From: Crossaster papposus
Lineage: Eukaryota > Echinodermata > Asteroidea > Velatida > Solasteridae
Assembly (NCBI GenBank): GCA_037893245.1
Contig: JBAIAA010000534.1
Coordinates: forward strand, 248,001-312,000
Reading direction: 5' to 3'
DNA length: 64,000 nucleotides
Shown: positions 1 to 13,580 of the stretch, in pieces
Layout of the letters: the number at the start of each line of letters is the position of its first letter
How positions within the stretch are numbered: the stretch's first letter is position 1
Position numbers and translations under genes: made by a program
Notes under the pieces: generated by a model
Seen by the model: the letters and a program-made list of their open reading frames with translations, nothing else
Told to the model about the DNA's origin: nothing
Databases searched by the model: none

Positions 1-55
1 GGGTTAAGCTCAACATTTACCTTTAGCGGTGAAAGCTATAAATACCCAATAACAC

Positions 56-269
56 GTACACGCTTAAAATTAAAGTGTTGAATCAACCTTATAAGTGTGC
101 GGTCAGTGACTACTCTTTAAAAGGTGGGATTTCAACCATAAAACTGTTGAATTTGAACACATTGAGTGTTGAATTCAACAGTTTTATGGTTGAAATCCCA
201 CCTTTTAAAGAGTAGTCACTGACCGCACACTTATAAGGTTGATTCAACACTTTAGTTTTAAGCGTGTAC
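56..269. mobile_element. Foldback (hairpin) MITE-like element
   Basis: The two halves, about 56-152 and 171-269, are near-perfect reverse complements separated by under 20 bases. The outer ends are GTACACGCTT and AAGCGTGTAC, with one mismatch seen in the outer 25 bases. No coding capacity is present. A structure that is almost all inverted repeat fits a foldback MITE. A target duplication could not be assigned. Confidence 0.7.
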
Positions 270-779
270 ATTTACATGTATTATTGAACCCCTTACGGTG
301 GCAATGAATGAGGAAGACGATTCGTGAGCTGTTGTCTTCGAGTACTAAAAATACATTCAGTATTCTGGGAACACTATACAGGGCGGTCCACAAAAACGGA
401 CTGTACGGACAAGCATATTTATACCCAAGGGCCAAAACTACTTATAGCAATGGGTGGGGAATATTTCTAGCAGAAACATTACACCTATATATCTCCATTT
501 TGTGCGGTTTTAGCTAAACCACGCCATGTCAATTTTGCGGGAGCGGTTTGGTTATTTCTCAGTGAGGAAGGGCCTCCGACTTCGCTTCACAAAACAAGGT
601 CTTGAGCTACAACGGCCAAAAATCAAGGTATCTTGATATCATGCCTGTCCGTTTGTATAGGCCACCCATGTTTACCCACAACTTGAGGTCATTCAGCGAT
701 GAGACTGGGTTTGATGTAAGACTTTTAGCATCTTTCAAAAGAGGAAGATTTAACGCACATTAAGCCTGCGCACAACTGG

Positions 780-992
780 TTAAAAAAACCGAAATACTGG
801 ACATAAACTGGGCGCTGATGTGTTTAATACCTTGACTACCGTAGCTTCCCTGGGGACGATGATGAACTTTCTCTTAATCTTGTGGAGCGCTTTATTGATC
901 ATCAGTTCGTCCCTAGTTGCGTCACTGATTTGGATTTGCTGAGCTGCCAACAAAAGTAAGAAGGTAACAACAAAATTAAAATGTTTGTTCAT
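780..992 (-). CDS. Candidate small secreted peptide frame (70 aa), unproven
   Basis: A 70-residue open frame starts at the ATG at 990-992 and stops at 780. Its N-terminus reads like a signal peptide: a short basic region (MNKHFN), a hydrophobic core (FVVTFLLLLAA) and polar residues after it. The rest is basic and ends in VFRFF. No family is recognised. The start codon lies only a few bases from the end of the 998-1389 element, so the frame could be chance or could be a first exon. No splice partner was identified. Confidence 0.2.
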   Translation of the reverse strand: MNKHFNFVVTFLLLLAAQQIQISDATRDELMINKALHKIKRKFIIVPREATVVKVLNTSAPSLCPVFRFF

Positions 993-997
993 GTAAT

Positions 998-1389
998 AAA
1001 GGGATCGTATACGTTTGGTAATTACTCCAAAAATTAATGGCAATACAAACTTACTTGGTAAGAAGTACAGCAGCTTTGGATAGTATAATGCATTTTTAGA
1101 AACTGTTCACTTCGAAGTACTGCGGTTATGGGAAAAGATATCACTTTGTATCCCCAATTTGAATCTGAGAAGCGTTACTGCGGTGACGTTTCTTATATTG
1201 TGTATTCCAATGCAGATTATTCTTCCTGCGTAATTGACATAACCGCTCGAGATTTTCGGCAATATCTCAAAATCGCTATCACCTTTTGAAATGAAATTTG
1301 TACAGGTTAGTTTTTATGGTATATATCTATAACTATATAGGATTGAAACAAACATTGTCTTCCAATTACCAAACGTATACGATCCCTTT
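998..1389. mobile_element. MITE-like element with 26-bp terminal inverted repeats
   Basis: Positions 998-1023 (starting AAAGGGATCGTATACG) and 1364-1389 (ending CGTATACGATCCCTTT) are perfect reverse complements of 26 bases enclosing about 340 bases of non-coding DNA. The outer AAAGG...CCTTT form resembles the other TTAA-associated elements in this window. The right end is followed by AAAC, giving CCTTTAAA. The left flank (TAATAAAGG) is not an intact TTAA. Confidence 0.6.
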
Positions 1390-4018
1390 AAACAGCCGAT
1401 TATCCTAAGTATATAGCGGTGATCCATCACTATTCGGTTTTTTTGTATATTTTGTATTATGCAATTAACGTAGTCCTTGAGTGCACATCCTAATCTATAA
1501 ATATGAATGCATGGCTCTTCACTAAAAGTCGTTTCATCAATTATTGTGGCGGATTTAGCCCGTTCTTTAACGTTGCGACTTGAGGTATATAGTCATTAAA
1601 CACAATAGCACTGACTGCCAGGGTCAATGAACAGTCGTCCAGTCGTCACACGTACACTTATCTACCCCCGCCTAGCTCTGGAGGCAGCGAATAAGAAGAA
1701 CGAAACAAACATTGTGAATTCGAGGGCTTATGTCTATATGGACAATATATCCGCAGCAGCAAACCGGGTTTACATATGGCAATCAATTTATTTAAAATAA
1801 ATACAAAATTGAAAAAAAGACAATAATAGAATTTGATTACGAGGCAAACGCCAGCAATTCAGATGGTTTCTACAGCCTTAGAACTTTGGATAGAATAACG
1901 CGAATTATCTGGATCCGTATAGCTCTATGTTATACAGGGCGAGCCAAAAAAGAAGTTCCCTCAACTTCCCAAAAATATTAAAATTATTGTACCTGCCCCC
2001 GATTTCACTAAACGTTGCGACGTGTCGCAACTCGAGTTACGAAGTACGCGTCGCATCTCGCGACGTGTCGTACTTTCCATTTTACGAAACTTGCGATGCG
2101 TTAAACATATCGCAACTACCTTGACAGTGGTTTAAAACACGTCAGAAGTAACAACGTGTCTTCGTAAAATAAGATGCGTCTTTTAATAGCCAATTTTACG
2201 AAATAAAATGAAATAATCGAGACTAGAATACTCGGACACTTGGTATGAGGAGTTGTAAATTGAACATTTATTGTAGTCACATTTATTGTAGTCAGCCATT
2301 TTGACTTACGTTTCTATTCCGAGAATACGCGTTTTGAGGGGTTTTCCGGTTAGTGGATGGTCGGAAATGCGTCAATGCATATGGTAGGGGGGGGGGGGGG
2401 GGTCACCATGCAAGGGCGCCCCCATGAGATAAATCATCCCCTGCCATGCCGGATTCGCGAGCGGCCAATAACGAAGCAAATTATCGGCACGCCTTATAAT
2501 GAGTACAGTCTGTGGAATATTCAATTAAATAAATAAATACCAGACTAACAAACAAATAAACAACCCAACGTGAGTCGATGTCCTTGCTAGTCGGAAACAA
2601 TTACATCTTTAACTGTGAACGCAAAGTGCTGCGTCCGGATCCCAATACTCTCTTCCTAGTTTCGCCGGAATCAGACGCATCTTCAAGTGTTTTGATATTA
2701 AAATTCTCCTTAAGCCTTAGGCTATAACTTCGAATTTGAAGCACCAGTTGACTATACAAGACACGATAAGGGGACTCTCCAAGGTAAATATATACGCTTG
2801 ATCGGTGGCTTAGGGAGAATCGTCCAAGGTTGTAGTTGTAAATCAAAAATGTTATTAATTTTGATTACTTTAAAATCGATTTAATGCAAGTCCCAAAATA
2901 CAATTGGACACATTATTCCCCTGGGATATAACTAAGGGGTTATGATATTACTCTATCGAGTGATTTCGCTTTTGTTATAACATGATAAGTAATTCGTCTT
3001 CTGGCGCCAAAGAGCCGGAGCCAAGCCAGAGTAGATATTTTCCCGTTATATCCCTTCCTTCTTTTAATAATTATATCGTTGTTGGAGGCCGAATTAGTTT
3101 TGGATCTTGGTTCGCCGGAAAACCGTCTCGATTGAAAATCCGGCGGTAAGTGCATGCACTGCACGTTCAATCCGCGGTATGCGTGTAGCGCCCAACCAGG
3201 CACGACTAAAACTATAAAAGCACTGTCTATATGGGTTAGGACTTAAAGATTCCACCCGTATACCCTACATAGTTCACATCTATAAATCCAATTTCCTCAT
3301 GCATCATGCAATTTCAGGTCAAGTTTTCTGTCAGATTTTCCATTTGGAGCTGGAAAACAAGATATGACGTAAACAGTGGTTTTCAATTTTAGAGCTGATA
3401 TTTTTTTCCCGTTTCGATAAACATATAAAGAAATTTGTGCCAACGCAAGCTGTGATTCGTGTCGTGATCCAGTGCCTTTGATTCTGCCGACAATATGGTG
3501 AATGGTACCCCCCAAAAGTCGCAGTATTTTCTTTGACTCACGATCGTGGAGGAAAGGAGCCATGCTGATTTCCCTCGACCTCGTGCGCATGCACGGGACA
3601 AAATCATTTTTTAAGTTTTGATTTTGTACCACAAAAGACCAGAAAGTAATACCTATAATCATAGAGAAAGGAACACTCTCTATGCTATAATGAAGATTTC
3701 AGGCAAATCTTGGAGAAATTGAGAAAAAATGACGAAATTTTATAGACTCCTAATTTTAATGGGCCGATTTCGCTTCTTGCCTCCCGGTCTATTTATGCGC
3801 GTGCGTACATGGATTTACCAAGAAACTGATCTATTATTGAGTTACCTATAATATGTCTCTATAATATTATATAGTGCATCAAATCCCACCCAAACTCCAG
3901 GTGTGGCTCCGTCTACATGTTCCCCATTGCCAAACCGCATGAAACAAGCCAAAACGGAGACGAAGCTGGGGTTTGGAAACATCCAATGCTTGAAATAATT
4001 ATAGACGTCATTTTGTCA

Positions 4019-6641
<2,623 letters not shown>

Positions 6642-7914
6642 TATATTCTGATAGGCCTACAACTTCTAAAACCTTGCGGTCGATTATGAATTCGGCGATC
6701 TGGTCAAACCTACGTACGCGACTTGTTCGAGCCAACTTCAAGCTCACACTGCGGCACCACTAATGCCCGCCCACGATTAATATATAACCGTATGCTAGGA
6801 ATAATAATTAGATACGAAGAGTGAGGGCGCTCTGGGTTTTCAGCAAAAGAAGCGATATTGGCTCATGCCACAGTGAGGCATTTTGACTCCGAGTAATTGC
6901 AAGCTTCCGATAATACATTGAATAAACTTAGCTTTTACACGAGTGGTGCGCGATATCGATTTGCTAATCATTATTTTGTCATTGTTTGTGTGTTATTTTT
7001 TGTTTTCGTTGGCAGCAGCAAATAATTTCTAAATCTAAAGACGGGTGCCCTAGCTCAGTGAATGCTGTATACCAAGAAAATAAAATTCTAGATTTCGTTC
7101 AGCCAAGTGCAGCTATATGCGATGCGTCACGCACTGAACCGACGACAAATAGAGGTTTAGCAGCACGTTTCCCGCCAAAATGACTTGAGCGCTCGCGTTG
7201 ACGTTCGCGTACGTATCCCGTAAAGGGAAATCGGCCCAATGAAAATATAGGGGGGTAAAACATTCCAATCATATTTGTGGTCAATTTCTCCTGAATGTTT
7301 CTCAGAAGGCCCTAAAATCGTCCTAAGAGTTACTTAATTTCTGGTCAATGCGCGATTTTGGGGGCACAAAATAAAAACGTACTTGTTTAAGACCAACCAA
7401 GCACATAACGATTCCTTTATTTAAACCGTCGAAGTCGCCAAGGGAATGATTGGGATTCAAGGCTATAGAACCTCTCATTAAAATTTAAATTAGGAAGTCT
7501 AAAGGGCTATGGGTGTGGCTTTCGCAAATTCAACCTGAAATTAACAAAGTATGGCGGGAAAACTGAAGTTGGGAACGAAACGTGAAAAACAGGCACTAGG
7601 AACAATCTGACCATTAGCGCTCTAACGGCTTCCAGAAGGATGATATATCACAGACTGTTGGATTTGGGAGGGGTTTGCTTTGTTAGTTTTTTGTTAATTT
7701 TGTTTTGTTTGGAGGGGATCATTGGGGGTCATGTAGATCAACTACAGATGCCAAATAGTACGAACCTAGATCCCTACATTCCAAATAGGCAATAGTGGAT
7801 CATTATTGTTGAACAGTTGACTTGGCTTTTTCCTCATGAACCTTGTTTTCTCTTCAAGTAGATGAGGATAGAGAGGACATGCAAGGTTGTTCTGCACACA
7901 TTATACACAAGAGT

Positions 7915-8328
7915 TTAAAGGTAGGATAAATAATTTGCAGATATCGACAATATTTACTACCGAATTATTACGAAAAATCTTACTTATTTGTAAGTAAAAT
8001 ATTGATTGTAGGAATCCAGTAAAATGATTGAGCTAGATATCCTGTAATTGTTCCGAAAAATTGAATTTTATAAAACAAATCACGATCGCCGGACGGTGAT
8101 CGCGAAAAAACCCAAGAACAACATATAAGAACCACTGCCCGACGTCGGTTAAAAACGAACGCCGTTTTTCTTGCTTTTCTCAGCATCCATGATTGTACAA
8201 CTTTGAACAGGTCGGTTAAATGATATTTGTTATAAAATACACCCCCCCACCCATTTTTTGTTTTGTTTTACCCATTCCTGATGATTCAATTAATTCAATT
8301 AATTAACAATGGTGTATCCTACCTTTAA
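7915..8328. mobile_element. TTAA-flanked MITE, family 1, copy A
   Basis: The left end TTAAAGGTAGGATA and right end GGTGTATCCTACCTTTAA form inverted ends with TTAA outside AGG...CCT. The interior carries the blocks shared with the copies at 11151-11516 and 13054-13415: TTTACTACCGAATTATTA, GCTAGATATCCTGTAATT and a GATCGC-rich centre. No coding capacity. Confidence 0.8.
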
Positions 8329-8402
8329 TATACAATGGACGATTAGCGAGGAAAATGCACGAGTCTCCCCGCCGGTTTTTGATATTTGTTGGTTTTTTTC
8401 TT

Positions 8403-8733
8403 GGATTTATATAGCGCTTTTCACACCCGAAGAGCATCTCAAAGCGCTTCCAACATTATTACCCCTGGTCACTGGGCCATTTTCAATCCTTAAACCATCT
8501 CAGCTCCCTGGGGAGTATACAGCCTGTGCTGCAATATATGCGCCACTAGGCTAAATCAATCACATTCCCTATTTCTGCCCTCACAGGTACCAATTTTACC
8601 CCTGGGTGGTGAGAAGCAATTATAGTTAAGTGTCTTGCTCAGGGACACAAGTGTCACGACCGGGACACGAACCCACACTCTGCTGAACAGAAACGGCAGA
8701 GCTTGAGTTTGGTGTTCTTATCCACTCGGCACC
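8403..8733 (-). mobile_element. tRNA-derived SINE
   Basis: Read on the minus strand, the element begins with a tRNA-like head: GTGCCGAGTGGATAAG resembles box A, and GGTTCGTGTCC near 8667-8677 resembles box B. A body containing CACTTGTGTCCCTGAGCAAG follows, and it ends AAGCGCTATATAAATC. This layout is familiar from SINEs of marine deuterostomes. The copy looks fairly full-length and diverged. Confidence 0.72.
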
Positions 8734-11150
8734 CTACATTCATAGAAGAAAAGTAATGCAATTACATGTACATTAACTATGACATTTAGTTTGACACGAG
8801 TTGGGGAATCAAAGAAGCATTTGAAGACACGTAGTGTAAGACTTAAGACAAAGTTCGTGATCAGAGAACCAAGTTTGAATTTTTTTTTTTTCATTTTTTT
8901 TTGCAGCATGATTTCATTACTCGTCCCCGACCCCAATGTCGGCAAGGTCATTCGTGATTGTTTTTTCTCAATTACTTACTTGCAAATGGACCTTGCCATT
9001 AAGGTTTGCCTCCCTGTTAATGCTCCTTCTCTTGAAGGAGGACAAGTCACGTAAACATTAGTTGCGGTGTAGAAGTGCCTCCGAGATTGGCGAGTAACTT
9101 TTCGAGTGCCATTATTGACTGTGATGGTTTTGATTCTTACTAGTGAATTAGAGTGCATTTTCAACTTTCAGACCACACTCAAGTTTATATCCTGAAAATA
9201 ACAAAAGAAACAACCGTCGTTAAGAGCCCCCTTTTTAGGGTTGATTTATATATTACATAGGGCCTATACTTGCAAAATGATTCAGTGAAGCTTCACTGAC
9301 AGAGCATTTGGCGAAACATCCTTTTATGGGCTTCTGTTCGTAGCCTGTGGACAGTACTAGTTCACCATGGTATAGATTATGAGCTTAATAGTTCGACCTC
9401 CATTTTCACGCCTGTCCTACCATCATTACCAATATGGTTACCAATCCGTCTAAGAGTGACGGATTGTGCATTTTTGGTCAAAAGTCAAATTAACTTGGTT
9501 TCAACATGGAGAAATAAGACTTCTCCATGCATGGTTTCAATAGCCCCAAATGGAGTCCCCATTTTTGTTGCATTTTTTTCACCACTTTTTCTCTTCTTTT
9601 TACCTGATATTACATTATGTATTAGTTGCTATACAAGAAACACCCTTAATGATTACGTCAAGAAAGGTCCATTAAGAAAAACAAATATGCTTTGTAATAC
9701 CATTTACAATTTGTCAGAATTACCAGTCTCTTTCGGCACCAACTGATCGCGTGATTCTGTGCTGGTCGTAGTTCGAGTCGCTTGATTCGGCACACAGCTA
9801 GGATCAGAATGAATCTTGCTTTATAATAGCAAAGCCGTTTTCACTTGAGCACACGTTTCGATCGTTTACCAGTCATTTAAGAATCGAAATCGGTAGATTA
9901 CCGTTACTTTAGTCACAAATTGAACTGATTTCAAGCCCTCGGTGGCCGTCTTTTTGCTTTAGTTTTGTTTCGTTCAACATACGGTTCGCTTATACATTTG
10001 GCAACAAAGTTTAATCGGCAAAGCTTTTCCACTCGAAGTAACAAAGGACAAGGACCATCAGCGTTAATTTCCCAGAAAATCAATTTGAAGACGAAAGTCT
10101 CGTTTCTTTATAAAATTAAAGATAAGAGGCAGAACAATACCGTGGGATGGGACATGGAATGTCCACTATTCCTTGACAACGTCGAGCGTTAATGCGTCGG
10201 CATCCCGAGTGCGCACGTGGTAGATTCCGAGTGTTTACGCCACTTTCTGCTATAGTTTTCCAGCGCATGCATGACACAAAAACCGCGCTGGCGCGAACAA
10301 AAGAAGAGTGTCGGATGCGGGAATGCATGATGGGACAATTTCACGAATGTCACGTCCGATACATTAAGGAGGCCATAATTCACTGATTGATTAAAAGCTT
10401 AAAAGGGACCGTTAAAAGGAGAGAAGAATAATAATCGAATGGCAAGATTTTTCCTTTTAAACCAACGAGGAAGTTTTACTGTTTAGTTCGAACAAAGCCA
10501 GTTCTCTTGTTCAAACATAGGCTACCGGCCAGGGACTCGGGATCAATTTAGCACGGCCGGCGAACGCTTTTAACTCAAGGCCCCATTATGCAATTTCTCA
10601 TAGTCTTCAAGTTCGAATTCGGTCAGAAGATTCCGCAAGAACATTCCCAAACAAACGCTTTATAAATTTATACGAAAAAAACCCATAGGTCCAGTCATGA
10701 TAGTAAATTTGATTTGAAAGACGCCAGGAAACACGCTCATTTGGCCAATATTTTCAATTGCCAATGTTGCTGCAGCGATAATACCGAGTCCAAAAGAAAG
10801 TGCTCGAATATTAACAAAAATACACTTTTCTCTAAATTAGTACAGGCAAAACACTTCATTTTTGGAAACTCACACAAATTGCAACAAAATATTGTTTACC
10901 ACAGTGCATTTATATACTTATTAAATCCAAGTGGTGGAAATATGCCTTTAAATAATGGTTTTAAATAAACATCATGTCTACCACGTCACTGCATCTACTA
11001 GCGTTGTTTGTGCAAATGTTTTTCTTCCGAAGAGAAGAAAGTCCTCCACTATATATGGTAATTGCTTTTATTATGTGGGTGCGTGCGTATACTGAAAATA
11101 CGTACAATTGTAATTGAAAAAAAATCACGTAAACAGGGCAACAGCCCTAT

Positions 11151-11516
11151 TCAGGATACACCATTTGTAGCTATCGACAATATTTACTACCAAATTATTA
11201 AAAAATATCTTACTCATTTGAAAGTAAGTAATGATTCTAGGCATCCAGCAAAATGATTGCGCTAGATATCCTGTAATTATTCCGAAAAATAGAATTTTAC
11301 AAAGAAAAATTCGCGATCGCCCGACAGCGATCGTGTAAAAACAAAAATAGCATAAGAACAACTACTCGACGCCTCTTTTCGTGCTTTTCTCGGCATCCAT
11401 GGTTGTAAAACTTCAGACAGGTCAGTTGAACGATGTTTACTATAAAAAATACAACTCCCTAAAACTACCCATTCATGATAATTCAAGCAATTACCAATGG
11501 TGCATCCTACCTTTAA
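11151..11516. mobile_element. TTAA-flanked MITE, family 1, copy B
   Basis: Same interior blocks as copy A. The right end is intact (GCATCCTACCTTTAA at 11502-11516). The left end has lost its outermost bases and starts CAGGATACACC. Confidence 0.75.
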
Positions 11517-11613
11517 TACTGATCGTATGTGCTGCGTAGCTCGTCTGTGCACAACAAGAAAATTATGTACACAGTTAACAGTACGCGCGCTCGCGCATCC
11601 GACTTTGTTATTA

Positions 11614-11812
11614 TATTCTTCCGAATTTATTGAATAAATATGCATGCAGGACAATAGTTTTACAACAAGGCCACCCTATCTAGTTATATATTCTTCAGAT
11701 ATCTATTGAATAAATATGCATGCAGGACAATATTTTTACATGGCCATCCGCACTTCTTATTCTTCAGCTATCTATTGAATAAATATTCAAGGACAATATT
11801 TTTACATGGCCA
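11614..11812. repeat. Three-unit tandem repeat (about 60-75 bp unit)
   Basis: Three successive blocks (about 11614-11675, 11690-11748, 11759-11812) share TATTGAATAAATAT, GGACAATA and TTTTACA...GGCCA in the same order. The second and third are closer to each other than to the first. Confidence 0.75.
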
Positions 11813-12247
11813 TTTGTTTTTTACTTTAAGTTGGTGTGTCCGTGCTTTTAGGGGTTTGCACCCTGAAAAATTGTTTTTCAAATTGAATTGATAATTGTTT
11901 TTGTTCTGAGCTTTTGATTGAGACATCCCCCCCCCCCCCAAATATAATAAATTAAATTCAAATTCTTGCTCCTAATTCGTGAGGATCATGTGTAACTGAA
12001 CAGGGGCGCACAATTGGCACAATGATAAAAACCACTTTTTAACAATGTGTAAAGGCCAATGCAAAAAAAATCAAATTTATTCCTAACAGTACAAATAAAA
12101 TGGTCTTCCTTAAAAAAAAAAATATGAATTTTGAAAAAGCGTGAGCAACCTAACTTTAAACAACATCCTAGTTCGTAAAGCTTTGAAGTTATCCCAATGC
12201 ATCCATTATGATTTATAAAGCTATTAAATGTACATGTATATGTCATT

Positions 12248-12287
12248 TTTTTTTTTTATTTTTTTTTTTTTTGGGGGGGGGGGGGGT
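12248..12287. repeat. Compound poly-T / poly-G tract
   Basis: A run of T (interrupted once by A) passes directly into a run of about 14 G. The same T-run-then-G-run layout recurs near 12627-12648 and 38050-38123. Confidence 0.9.
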
Positions 12288-13053
12288 ACTTTTTTTCCTT
12301 TTTTTCTCTGTCTTAGGAACTTGAAATAGTGACAGAGAATATTTAGAGAAATCATTGGCAGGACATTCGGCATCCCTAAAATCACTTGGGCGTGTCATTT
12401 TTCAGTTTACGTTAATAGAAACAGAAGGTCAAATAATCATGCCACATGTTTAAATACAAGCTGCTATGAGATACTCTTGTCTTGGGGTTAGTAGTGTGCA
12501 AAAAAACACAAAATAAATATGAAAACGTTACCAAGGTACTTTTTCATTTTGCAGAAATGTGCCTGTGTTTGGTAGTTCTTCAACTTTAAAGAACTGCAAA
12601 ATTTAGTAAAAACAAAAGTGTCGCTTTTTTTTTTTGGGGGGGGGGGGAGGGGTGTCTTGCATGATTAAAAAACACCCTAAGTAATATTAATATTAGTCCT
12701 GTACTTATACATTACATGCAATACAATAGAATAGAATACAAGGGATGACAAAGAAATTCAAATTTGGATTTAAAGTTAATAATAATTAGCACAAATACCA
12801 TGTAATTATTTACAAAGTTTACACCTTTATAACATCACAGTAATCTTTACAACTTTTTACATTTCTCCTCATAATTGAAAATAATCGACTATTCGGGAGA
12901 AATTAAAGCACAATAAACTGCCACCAAAAAACAAAAAACAAAAATAAAACATGAGATTATATCGTTTTTTAAATAGTATCAAACAGTCTGTGGAAATCGG
13001 GTCACATGGAAGAAAATGTGTCCGAAAATATTTTTAAAAATCCGTAGTTCAGG

Positions 13054-13415
13054 TTAAAGGTAGAATACACCATTTGCAGATATCAAAAATATTTACTACC
13101 GAATTATTAGGAAATATCTTACTCATTTGCAAGTAAATATTGATTCTAGGCATCCAGCAAAATGATTGCGCTAGATATTCTGTAATTATTCCGAATTTTT
13201 ACGGGACGGCGATCGCAAAAAAACAAAGATAACATAAAAATAACTGCTCGACGCCGTTTGAAAAAAAACACGCTGTTTTTCGTGCTTTTCTCGGCATCCA
13301 TGACTGTAAAACTTTGGACAGGTCAGTTAAACGATATTTACTATAAAATACAACCCCCGAAATCTACTCATTCTTGATAATTCAAGCAATTACCAATGGT
13401 GTATCCTACCTTTAA
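13054..13415. mobile_element. TTAA-flanked MITE, family 1, copy C
   Basis: The left TTAAAGGTAGAATACACC and right GGTGTATCCTACCTTTAA are well-preserved inverted ends, with TTAA on both sides. This is the cleanest copy in the window. It lies 166 bp beyond the NFS1 stop codon, so it may fall in that gene's 3' untranslated region. Confidence 0.82.
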
Positions 13416-13580
13416 TAGAAACAGAAAATAAAATAATAATGCAACATGTTCAAACACGAGCTGATATGATGCGACATACTTTTGCCTTTGGGTTAGTGTT
13501 TCTGAAAAAGAAAAACACGCAAGACTTCAAGAGCGTGTGCTGTCCCAAACCTTCTAGCGGTTGTTCTTACACAGCGCCCT

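Larger units (their letters stand above)
6642..13580. other. Intergenic region without recognisable genes, dense in repeats
   Basis: About 6.9 kb between the 5' end of the cyclase and the 3' end of NFS1. It holds three full copies of one TTAA-flanked MITE, a minus-oriented SINE, a three-unit tandem repeat, several poly-T/poly-G tracts (12248-12287, about 12627-12648), and two related direct-repeat blocks of about 100 bp (12411-12510 and 13414-13520, both beginning TAATAGAAACAGAA). Short open frames near 9456-9746 and 9965-10386 match nothing I know. A CpG-rich patch lies near 10180-10340. Confidence 0.6.

Noticed and set aside
2601-2846. Minus-strand frame ending in a charged stretch, considered as the missing cyclase C-terminus.
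   Set aside because: It has none of the expected post-catalytic motifs, and no acceptor with the required phase was convincing.
3297-3662. Minus-strand 121-residue frame downstream of the cyclase exons.
   Set aside because: Composition is not coding-like, and it does not continue the cyclase domain after STGK.
10192-10386. Overlapping open frames on both strands in a GC-richer patch.
   Set aside because: No similarity to a known family, no splice partners; open frames here follow from base composition.
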